64,000 bases of DNA, from the NCBI GenBank assembly GCA_936432065.2, contig OW386285.2:370575249-370639248 (forward strand). Reading direction: 5' to 3'. This document shows positions 55,290 through 64,000 of the stretch, one piece after another. The translations under genes and the position numbers were made by a program. How positions within the stretch are numbered: position 1 is the stretch's first letter; each line of letters starts with the position of its first letter. The notes below the pieces were generated by a model, which saw only the letters and a list, made by a program, of their open reading frames with translations, ran no database searches and was not told the origin of the DNA. This stretch comes from Rutpela maculata (lineage: Eukaryota; Arthropoda; Insecta; Coleoptera; Cerambycidae).

Positions 55290-55930
55290 AATAATTTATC
55301 CCCCCACCCTCATTTGTGGGTGGAACGTCCCTTTTTTGCAAAAAACAACCTCCAACGGGGACTTAAAACTGGTTTTTCACTTTTATCTTGCAAACCGTTC
55401 GTCGGAAGAGAAAAAAGCATAGGAAATAAAAAATTTGTCGTTAAATTCTGCATAAAAAATGTCCTATTTTGTAGCTTATCCTCACCTATTTCGCGCTAGC
55501 AAGGTCAGAGCAGAGGAGTAATTTGGAGCGCACAGGTAAAAATCAATCCTATTCGAAGTTTCGCAGCGAATATCTAAAATTGGTTTTTTTTTCCTTATGG
55601 GTTGTGGTGCCGAAGTCCCGCTGTACTGAAGCTTGAGCTTATTGTATCCCAGCGTGAAAATCGGTTACTTTAAAGAGAGAAATGCTCAGGAATAAAAAAA
55701 AATGATTCCTGAGCATTTTTCTCGCTAAAGTAACGCGTTTTAAGATGCGTTGTGAAATTTCGAATAGGATCGATTTTTATCTGTGCGCTTGAAACTAACT
55801 CTCTGTTGGAGGCTGCTAGCGCGAAATAGGTGAGGATAAGACATTTTTTATGCAGAATGTAACGACAAATTTTTTATTTTCTATACTTTTTTCTCAAGCA
55901 CTACCAAATGGGGTGGAGGGAAATTTTCGG
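55290..55930. mobile_element. Fold-back element with a second hairpin at its centre
   Basis: Outer arms about 55290-55562 and 55757-55930, sharing CATAGGAAATAAAAAATTTG, TCTGCATAAAAAATGTC, CCTCACCTATTTCGCGCTAG and CAGGTAAAAATC.ATCCTATTCGAA. The left arm is longer by a roughly 50 bp insertion near the end. In the spacer, GTTACTTTA...GAGAAATGCTCAGGAAT (55662-55692) pairs with ATTCCTGAGCATTTTTCTC...TAAAGTAAC (55704-55734), an additional stem of about 30 bp with an 11-base loop. Confidence 0.85.
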
Positions 55931-57230
55931 GTATCTATTTCCTAACCCTATCTAGAGTACGCATCTCAGATATTATTACTTTATAAATTATTTCTTCTAA
56001 AATGTCTGATTTGCGTGGAACAATTTTTAAGTAAGAAAAATATTTGGTCACCATTAAAAGTTATGGGAGATGAAAGAACAAGAATTATTTATGTATAATA
56101 GAAACCAAATGTTTTCAGTAGATTTTCTAATAATAATAATAAACTAAATGTCCTATACTGGTTATAAGCGCCAAACGGCCATCGACCTAAGACCTTCAGC
56201 TACTAGATTCCTATTAAGTATGAACTAAATATAAATATAATTTCACACAATACTTAACCAAAATAAAGGACATAAATTTCAAATGGTGTCGATTTCGCAG
56301 GATATTACCAGACTTTTACCGGTTAAAGCCCTTCCATTTGACCTGTGGTCCCCCGGAACTACCTCGGTTTTATTTCGGGAGGAAGTTATCTGCTCCACTC
56401 CATTGTTCTTTGAGTTTTCAGCTCTCCTGGTGGGTGAGGTGGACACGGGTTGGACCTCGGGAAGTTTTTGGATATTCATTTGAGTCCAAATTACTATCAT
56501 TTTACGTTGAGAAAATTAATGTTTAACGATATTGCCGATTCCAGTAGTCTAAGTAAGACTATATTCAGTATGCACACCGAATAGCGAAGCATCTTACTGC
56601 TTCGGCTATTTATTTTTGCTTGTGTCCGTTCAAACAATATGTTCCTTTTATTTTAAAGAAAAAATATGTGACTGTCTGAAATGCGGCATACATGACAAAG
56701 CGGCATGTTTTCTTCTCTATCCCTGTATATTTTATGTGCATACTAAACATAATGAAAATAAAGTTTGGTTTATAAATGAACCAGTTTAATTTCATTTTAT
56801 ATAGTTTTATATTTAACATTTTCACCAACTTTAAAAACCATCCATTGTATTTTCTGTTGAGAAGATTGTATAATACACTACACAATACAGTAGTGGCATT
56901 TTTAAATATTGAGTCGATGCCAATGTAAGGTAGAAGAGAAGAGAAATGGACAAATAATATGCTGAAAAGAAACAGATTTAACCTACACTGTTGCCACTTT
57001 TCTCTTTAGCTACTTTTAGTCGTCGGCAGAACTCTTAACATGCTGAAATAATCTATCTAAAGCTAATATATCGCTTTTTTTTACGTACATTATTTTGCTA
57101 TTTACATTTCACTCTATCTTATTATAGGGATCAACCCAGGATTTTTAGGTGCCACAAGTGTATAAGTTTTTTTTTTCTTCAAGCGTATTAAAATGTTTAA
57201 ATTATGTCACCAAAAACAGAAGTAGAAGTA
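55931..57230. other. No gene identified
   Basis: Includes a more GC-balanced patch at about 56283-56490 with overlapping open frames on both strands of up to 73 codons. Overlap on both strands and absence of a domain argue against a real gene; it may be a fragment of a LINE 5' region. Confidence 0.4.
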
Positions 57231-57382
57231 GGACATTGTTTTACTAGTAACAAAATGTTAGTACCGAATGCCACCGTAGTGGACATTGTTTTACTAGTAA
57301 CATAATGTTAGTTCCGAAGGCGCCACTGCAGTGGGTATTGTTTTACTAGTAACATAATGTTAATACCGAAAGCCACCGGTGG
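57231..57382. repeat. Three tandem ~51 bp repeats
   Basis: Units start at 57231, 57281 and 57333. Consensus begins GGACATTGTTTTACTAGTAA, continues CA.AATGTTAGTACCGAA, and ends .GCCACCGTAGT. The third unit is the most diverged and ends in GCCACCGGTGGCGCGC, which is itself palindromic. Confidence 0.88.
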
Positions 57383-57496
57383 CGCGCTATCCACTAGCCA
57401 CTTGTCATATTGTGTCAACATGTAAGACTGTAGTTTGAATATTTGTACATTTATGATAAATAAATGAATTTTTGCATTTTAATACGCTTGACGAAA

Positions 57497-57640
57497 AAAT
57501 AGTATATATTACACGGAGTAGAACGCCTTTTTTTGTGTTTCGCAAAGTTTGCGGCATCGGCTTCGCCTCAGCTGCAAATCCTGGGCTCAACACAAAAAAA
57601 GAGTGCGTTCTACTCCTAGTAATATAATATACTATTTTTA
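57497..57640. repeat. Inverted repeat with ~48 bp arms
   Basis: AATAGTATATATTACACGGA and GTAGAACGC.CTTTTTTTGTGT are mirrored by ACACAAAAAAAGAGTGCGTT and CTACTCCTAGTAATATAATA...TACTATT. The ~43 bp loop is GC-richer (GGCATCGGCTTCGCCTCAGC). CCCAGGATT-type sequence near both the loop and 57128 may mark an older, larger element. Confidence 0.75.
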
Positions 57641-57655
57641 ACATAGTGATAAAGT

Positions 57656-58771
57656 AAATAATATAATATGATCTAACTGTCAACCGCACAGTCAGCAGAA
57701 TAGTAACAACACATTAACAGTGTATATATCGCATCAAGCAGTTGGTGGGTTATATGTTCCCATTTGTAATCTGCAATTATATGTTATATGGCTAGTAACG
57801 ATTAATAACATAGAAAATAAGAGCCATGAGATTTTATGAAAATAGTATATACAACAGTTCTTTTTGATCATGATTTCTTAAAATGTATAATTTTTTTTAG
57901 CTGTTGTAAATGTAACAACTCTATAATGTAAAACTATTGGTCAAATATACATACACAAATTCATATTCTTAATTGTCATTTTTTAAAGGTAGTTTAAAAT
58001 ATATTACAATTCCTAGGGGCTTATCTTCAAATTATATTCAATTCATTGGAAATATTACATGCAAATGGGATTTTGTACACAAAATAAAATGAAGTTTGCA
58101 TAAGTAGAGTAACCAGTTCATGGGGTAATATTAGATGAACTGCCCAAAAAACCGGTGTTCTCTAATATCTTCGTAAATGAGAAAACCATGGAAAAATAGT
58201 TGGAAAAGCAGAAATTTCTTTACAAAATAGTTTAAAGTTGTAGCTTATTTTATTTCCTACAATTTTGGTAATACCTAATTTTAAAAGTAGAACTAATAGG
58301 AAAGGAGATAATTGAGGAAAACCTATTTTGACCGTCATTTTTTCAACATGGCGGACGTAGCAGCAACAATATTTTTGTGGAATACATGATTGTGGCAACT
58401 ACCCCCTTACAATAGATAAACAAAAAATCGCTTGTAGTAATTATTTCCCCATTATTTTGCTTTACAGAACTCTGTTATGAATAAAAATTCAATTGATAAA
58501 AAAAAAACTAGATATGTTTCTGGAATTTTCTACTCGGTAAATTTGACCAATAGTGTTGCTTAAAGATACTAAACAATAACAACCAAATAATTTTTGTATA
58601 ATTCAGTCTTTCATGGCTCTTGTAAATTTCAAATATATCAGAAAGAATCATAAAAATTAATGTGATTTTTATTGGCAACTTCTTTCTTTTTCTTCTAAGT
58701 ATTGAATGAAATAAAAAGTAATGCTAGAGGTTTGCTTTTACCTCTAGGCTAAACTTAAGTTATTTTTCTCT
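57656..58771. other. No gene identified
   Basis: AT-rich sequence with no supported gene or repeat. Confidence 0.45.
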
Positions 58772-59493
58772 TTAATTGACGATTTGCACGAAAGAAAGTT
58801 TGTTAAAAAGTGTCTAAGGTGAGTTTTATTGACCCCAGAAATCTACTACTCGTAGAAGTAGGAACGCATCCTGCCGTTTTGTTGACCCCTATGTTTTCCA
58901 CGTTTGCTACTTTTCTTACGACCGAATTTGATCGTGGAAAGAGTAGAATCACTGGTCATAAAACCAAAAGTAACTAAAATACAAAATAAATAATAAGAAA
59001 CTGAAACTATACTTATTGAAGTTATTAAAATATATACAAAATGAGTGTAGTAAAGATTCTAAAAAAAATAGATAATCATTTGGATTTGGAAATCCACGAA
59101 TTGGATGATAAGATATATTTATAAAATAAGATAGATTAGATAAATTAGCAATTCCAGCAGCAGCAGCAGCTCTATAAGCAGTAGCTTATTATGTCGATTC
59201 ATAATGTAAGAGCCAAAGAGAAGTTAGAGCTTGTACCTGTACTGTGCGTTTAGTTTTTCTTAGGCATAGGGTTATTCTTATTCGTGGGTATTTGCAGTAA
59301 CTTGGTACATTTTGCTAAATCACTGAAGCACTTGTGGCAACATTGACAAAGCGTTTTATTGACACCTAAAATTTGCTACTCGTAGTAGTACATTCGAACT
59401 AGCAATAAAATACGCCTATAATTCGACATTTTTTAAATATTGTAGACTACGAAACAACCTAATAAAGATGGTTTATATTCAATGGAAGTAGGT
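58772..59493. repeat. Scattered partial copies of the 59494-60063 repeat family
   Basis: AATTGACGATTTGCACGAAA with GAAAGTTTG.TAAAAAGTGT at 58775 matches the reverse complement of the 59600-59655 sequence. Separately, TTTTATTGAC.CC..AAATTTGCTACTCGTAG-like sequence occurs at about 58832 and 59355 in direct orientation. A short (CAG)5 tract lies at 59155-59172. No coding sequence. Confidence 0.6.
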
Positions 59494-60063
59494 TTAACAC
59501 TAAAGATAATGAAAACAATGTTATGATTATTATATTATAGGTATTTAATTCTTGCAAAGTTTGAAAATTAGACGAGTCAGTCAACATGTGCAGTGAATTA
59601 CAGTGATACCAATCTAGACACTTTTTACCAAACTTTCTTTCATGCAAATCGTCAATTGACTTATTTCACGTTAGAAAATTTGGTAAAAAGTGTCATGGCA
59701 AAAACTAGATTGGTATCACTAAAAGTAGTAAAAAGTCACTGCACATGTTGACCAACTCGTCTAATTTTTAACTTTGTAAAAATGAAATTCCTATAATGTA
59801 ATAATCATATTGTTCTCAGTATCTTTAATGTTAAGCTGACTTTAGTAAGTTTAAGTTTTAAGCCCATTTTAGTAAGTTTAACATTAAATATACTGAAAAC
59901 AATAATATGATTATTATACTATAGGTATTTTCATTTTTACAAAGTTTGGGAATTATAGTTGGTCAACATGTACGGTGACTTTTTACTACTTTTAGTGATA
60001 CCCACCTAGTTTTCGGCATGACACTTTTTCCAAACTTTCTAACCTGAAATAGATCAATTGGTT
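59494..60063. repeat. Three-armed inverted repeat
   Basis: Arm A (59494-59650), arm B (59655-59838, reverse complement of A) and arm C (59877-60063, same direction as A). Shared blocks include AACAATGTTATGATTATTAT / ATAATCATATTGTT, TATAGGTATTT, GTCAACATGT.C.GTGA, GTGATACC.A(T/C)CTAG and GACACTTTTT.CCAAACTTTCT. A and B meet at the palindrome CAATTG (59651-59656). Either A-B or B-C could fold, but not both at once. Confidence 0.85.
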
Positions 60064-60685
60064 AGGACACATCAGTAATAATGTCATATCAAACAAGAAT
60101 GAAAATTAACTTAGTTTAGCCCAAACAGAAGGTAAAGTTAAACAGCTATTGTCCAAGCTACATTAGGTTAGTGTTATTTAATTTCATCATCATAAATTTT
60201 TTTCATTCATCGTCCCTGTTGACATGTAGATAAGCATACTTTTGTATATATTTTAAGCTTACGATTAAAAATAAAATTAAAAAAAAACGTGACATGTATC
60301 ATTCTCCCACCTTTTTTCATATCCTGTAAAAAGTTGGAAATAGTCTAATATTATAATAAACTGTGACTTACTACATCTAAAAATAGGTAAAACTAGTTTT
60401 GAAATATTAGGCTGATAGAAAAGTCAGTTTGAATCATGGATAGATTCGCTCGCATGCATCGTTTCCTTTGTGTCCTGGGCCATGTTATCTTTATTATCCA
60501 ATGAGATTATCTTTACAATAATATGGGATACGTCACATAGATACGGTGGTAATAAGTATACACATAATCAGGTAAATAATACCTCGCTTAGAGTATGTCA
60601 TCGACTTTCAAAAAATTCCAAAAGAGAATAGAAGCAATGCTGAAATAAGTAGTCTTTTACATTATGTTGAAAGATTGATAATGAA
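60064..60685. other. No gene identified
   Basis: AT-rich. The stretch near 60590-60685 may be the decayed 3' end of the adjacent minus-strand LINE fragment. Confidence 0.4.
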
Positions 60686-60890
60686 TTATGTTCTTTCAGT
60701 TTGCTTTGGTAGATGATTAAAGATTTTTGGTCCCAGATTTACAGGTAGATTCTTTCCAGTGTTGAGTCTATTGAGGTTTGTTAAAAAATTCATACCATTT
60801 CGAGTATTATAATGGTGTATGTCTTGATTTTTACATAGCTTATGCTTATTTTTTAAATGCGAAAGTGGCAAGTTCAAAAATTAACACAAT
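60686..60890 (-). pseudogene. LINE ORF2 C-terminal fragment
   Basis: The minus strand reads HLKNKHKLCKNQDIHHYNTR and NGMNFLTNLNRLNTGKNLPV then LGPKIFNHLPKQ, ending in a stop. This is the C-terminal domain that follows the RT in CR1/Daphne/Jockey-like LINEs (compare HNTRHKEDLRI...APTFFNKLPLSVRF in the 48187-50175 protein). Only about 60 residues remain. It abuts the left end of the 60894-63505 element. Confidence 0.7.
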
Positions 60891-60893
60891 ATA

Positions 60894-63505
60894 TAGACTA
60901 AGAGCTAGTGAACATTTCGCGTCATTACTCGAAGCAGGCTAAAAATTTGCCAAAAAGTTGCCATAGGGTTAATGAGTTGTCATCTCGAACGTTTCGACTT
61001 GGCGATGGGCAGCAGGGGGTGTAAGAACACCTCATAGTCATAAAATAGTAGTCGAAATTTTCATTATTGCAAGTTGGTTGAAACTTCGTATTTTGCTTGA
61101 ATTAAGGGATATGAATAACCATACAAATTGTCAGACAAAAATTTCTGGCAGCAGGGGGTGTAAGAACACCCCCAAGTCATAAAATAGTAGTCGAAATTTT
61201 CATTATTGCAAGTTGGTTGAAACTTCGTATTTTGCTTGAATTAAAGTACATGAATAACCATAAAAATTGCCAGACAAAAATTTCTGGCAGCAGGGGGTGT
61301 AAGAACACCCCCAAAGTCGTAAAATAGTCGAAATTTTCATTATTGCAAGTTGGTTGAAACTTCGTATTTTGCTTTAATTAAGGTATTTGAATAATCATAC
61401 AAATTGTCAGACAAAAATTTCAGGCAGCAGGGGGTGTAAGACACCCCAAAATCGTAAAATAATAGTCGAAATTTTCATTGTTGCAAGTTGGTTGAAACTT
61501 CGTATTTTGCTTGAATTAAGGTACATGAATAACCATGCAAATTGTTAGAAAAAAATTTCAGGCAACAGGGGGTGTAAGAACACCCTAAAGTCGTAAAATA
61601 GTGGTCGAAATTTCATTATTGCAAGTTGGTTGAAACTTCGTATTTTGCTTGAATTGAGGTTGAATAACCTTACAAATTGTCGGACAAAAATTTCAGGCAG
61701 CAGTGGGTGTAAAAACACCTCAAACATGTATTTTTTTACGTGAAATTTTTATTATTTGCTCCTGTCTGACAATTGAATGTGTTATTCTAGAGACCTTTTT
61801 GACCGTGTAATTTAATTGTCAGGCAAAAATTCGGGCCAGCACACCCTGTAAATACGTTGCAAACTTTCCTCTCGGCCTGCCGCCAGTGACTTCAAGTGCG
61901 CCATATGTTTCAAAAAGAGATTTCGATTTCAATGGCGCAATGATTTTGGGTTTTTTTTTTTATTTTAGAAGTGATTTTAAACCAAAAAAAAAGCAATAAA
62001 AAGTATTAATATCACGCTTAATTTTGAAGATCCACTCCATTCTCCGATTAAACAATTAATCCACGATATTTTTTTTGGCAATTTAATTTTCTGTAAGATA
62101 TTCAATGACTTTGTTTGTTATCTCACTTGATTCTCGAGATGTAAGCTGAAATATAAAAAAAAACGATTTAATTTTTTCGGACTTTGAAATTTTATAATGG
62201 ATCAATCAAAGCGCAGTATTATCATATTCGTGATTTTTAAAGTAAGTTTTATTCCTAAGAAAGAGGGAAAGAGAAAAAAATACATATATAAATAAAAAAA
62301 ATAAATAAACGTTATGCAGGCTCATCTTCATCTCCAGTCGCTGTGCAGCACTCATCATCATGTAAAACATTGTGAGCATGTTTTCAATAAAATATATAGT
62401 TTAATAAAAGATTTTGCGCATTGATTGATGCATTATAAAATTTCAGTCCGAAAAAATTTAATCGTTTTTTTTTTTTACTTCAGCTTACATCTCGAGAATC
62501 AAGTGAGATAACAAAAAAAGTCATTGAATATTTTTATAGAAAATTAAATTGCCAACGTAAATGCTCATATGCATTTTTTTAATAAATGAAATAGTTAAAA
62601 AGATAACGTGTTAATTGTTTAATCGGAGAATGGAGTGTATTTTCAAAATTAAGCGTGGTATCAATACTTTTTATTCTTTTTTTTGTTTAAAATCACTTCC
62701 ATAGAAATTGAAATCTCTTTTCGAAATATATATCGCGCTTGAAGTCACTGGCGGCCGGCCGAGAGGAAAGTTTGCAACGTATTTATGGTCCGAATTTTTG
62801 TCTATTAAATTACATGGTCAAAAAGGTCTCTAGAATAACATATTCATTTGTCAGACAGGAGCAAATAATAACAATTTCACGTAAAAAAATACATGTTTGA
62901 GGCATTCTTACACCCCCTGCTGCCTGAAATTTTTGTCCGACAATTTGTATGGTTATTCATGTACCTTAATTCAAGCAAAATACGAAGTTTCAACCAACTT
63001 GCAATAATGAAAATTTCGACTACTATTTTATGACTCAGGGTGACCACCTGCTGCCTGACAATTTGTATGGTTATTCAAATACCTTAATTCAAGCAAAATA
63101 CGAAGTTTCAACTAACTTGCTATAATGAAAATTTCGACTATTACAACTTTGTATGGTTATTCATGTACCTTAATTCAAGCAAAATACGAAGTTTCAACCA
63201 ACTTGCAATAATGAAAATTTCGACTACTATTTTACACCCCCTGCTGCCTGAAATTTTTGTCTGACATTTTGTATGGTTATTCATATACCTTAATTCAAGC
63301 AAAATACGAAGTTTCAACCAACTTGCAATAATGAAAATTTCGACTACTATTTTACGACTTTGAGGTGTTCTTACACCCCCTACTGCCCATCGCCAAGTCG
63401 AAATATTCGAGATGGCAACTCATTATTACCCCCATGGCAACCTTTTGGCAAATTTTTAGCCTACTTCGAATAATGAAAGAAAAATGTTCACTAGCTCTTA
63501 GACTA
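60894..63505. mobile_element. 2.6 kb palindromic element with ~145 bp tandem repeats in both arms
   Basis: Ends TAGACTAAGAGCTAGTGAAC (left) and, inverted, TAGTCTAAGAGCTAGTGAAC (right); ATA may be duplicated on both flanks. The left arm (to about 62215) has five to six direct repeats of a ~145 bp unit (GGCAGCAGGGGGTGTAAGAA ... TGGTTGAAACTTCGTATTTT ... CCATACAAATTGTCAGACAA). The right arm (from about 62430) has four to five inverted equivalents, some partial. Inner arm sequence pairs through AAGTTTGCAACGTATTTA, TGGAGTG..TTTTCAAAATTAAGCGTG and GCTTACATCTCGAGAATCAA. Central unpaired DNA, about 62216-62430, shows no gene. No transposase was seen, so it is non-autonomous. Confidence 0.88.
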
Positions 63506-63539
63506 ATAAGGGCAAAATTCAATATTTACTGAACAGAGG

Positions 63540-64000
63540 TTTACAGGAGTGTGTACTTGGAACATCAACAAATTAACTCTGGTCTGGATACCGGGCCATT
63601 CTGGCTTGGAGGGCAACGAAGTAGCCGACTCCTTAGCCAGGGAAGGTGCGGTATCAAAATTTATCGGACCAGAGCCAGTGCTTGACATATCAGCAAGCAC
63701 TGCGAAAACAACCATATTGGCCTGGACTGAGGGGAAAATCCTCCGGTACTGGCAAGAACTACCAGGATTAGTTCATTCAAAGGAGTTCATCACGTACCCT
63801 TTGAAATCAAGAACTAAAAAACTATTAGAGTTAAATAGGTTACACCTAAGAACTCTAGTTGGCCTATACACTGGGCACTGCAGACTTAACCACCACCTAC
63901 ACAGACTCGGAATAGCGGACAACGCTGAATGCCGACTGTGTCTGGAGGAGGATGAAACGGCAGCGCACATTTTATGTACCTGTCCTGCTGCAGAAAGAAC
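63540..64000 (+). pseudogene. LINE RNase H and C-terminal region, cut by window end
   Basis: One frame open to the end of the window reads WNINKLTLVWIPGHSGLEGN EVADSLAREGA, the C-terminal catalytic part of an RNase H domain (W-I-P-G-H-x-G-x-x-G-N-E-x-A-D). It continues through ELNRLHLRTLVGLYTGHCRL to a zinc-finger-like CRLCLEEDETAAHILCTC. This layout is typical of LINEs that carry RNase H (I, R1, LOA and related types). The N-terminal RNase H part (TDGS motif) and RT are missing upstream, so it is 5'-truncated at the 60894-63505 insertion or earlier. It is labelled a pseudogene for that reason; the 3' part may be intact beyond 64000. It is not the same family as the 24445-30185 LINE by eye. 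Confidence 0.8.

Noticed and set aside
56283..56526. Overlapping frames on both strands, up to 73 codons
   Set aside because: Open on both strands with no domain; compositional effect of a GC-balanced patch.
61005..61720. Regular direct repeats considered as a CRISPR-like array
   Set aside because: Units of ~145 bp are contiguous with no unique spacers, the locus is eukaryotic, and the array is mirrored in a palindromic transposon.

Overview
The window is eukaryotic and almost certainly arthropod, most likely an insect with a large, AT-rich, transposon-filled genome. The evidence is the transposon content (Tc1/mariner, hAT and pogo-like elements, I-type, R4/Dong-like and CR1/Daphne-like LINEs), spliced host exons with GT-AG borders, and many short terminal-inverted-repeat (TIR) elements. 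The order is not resolvable by eye; beetle or hemipteran would fit. There are no operons, CRISPR arrays, IS elements or other prokaryotic features. Nearly every gene-like sequence belongs to a mobile element. The one convincing host gene is the 3' end of a glycosyltransferase-like (DUF1647-like) gene, seen as two exons at 31253-31366 and 37922-38497 (+). They are separated by a 6.6 kb intron packed with at least seven mobile elements. Layout: 1-2700, a decayed, unclassified transposon protein gene bracketed by a GGAATTAG minisatellite, with an ACTTCCACATCCAG-ended element at its 3' end. 2868-5286, short palindromic and TIR elements. 6273-11673, a nested stack: a Tc1-like element split by a second mariner-type element with ~345 bp TIRs at a TA inside the transposase gene; the second element holds LINE debris with its own hAT MITE, and a 770 bp hAT-like element sits elsewhere in the outer gene. 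12780-17985, an inverted duplication of a second IS630/Tc1-like transposase, one arm interrupted by a 2.86 kb hAT element with an 8 bp target duplication. 18045-24382, a mariner-type MITE, a 3 kb palindrome whose spacer holds a tRNA-like sequence, and a 1.67 kb TIR element. 24445-30185 (-), an essentially full-length I-type LINE with an 11 bp target duplication, an open ORF1 and an ORF2 broken by three lesions. 30200-38700, the host gene and its intron, which contains an R4/Dong-like pseudogene flanked by TAA/ATA microsatellite. 38707-44566, a dispersed inverted repeat enclosing an unclassified transposase-like pseudogene (-) and fold-back elements. 46550-47652, pogo-type, hAT and other MITEs. 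47993-50220 (-), a 5'-truncated LINE with an open 662-residue reverse transcriptase frame. 52600-60063, several fold-back repeats and a ~51 bp tandem repeat. 60894-63505, a 2.6 kb palindromic element with ~145 bp tandem repeats in both arms. 63540-64000, a LINE RNase H region running off the end. The main theme is nesting: target duplications (TA for mariner and pogo types, 8 bp for hAT, 11 bp for the LINE) allow part of the insertion order to be read directly. The second theme is a very high density of long inverted repeats. Identities are judged by eye; family names for unclassified elements are deliberately withheld.
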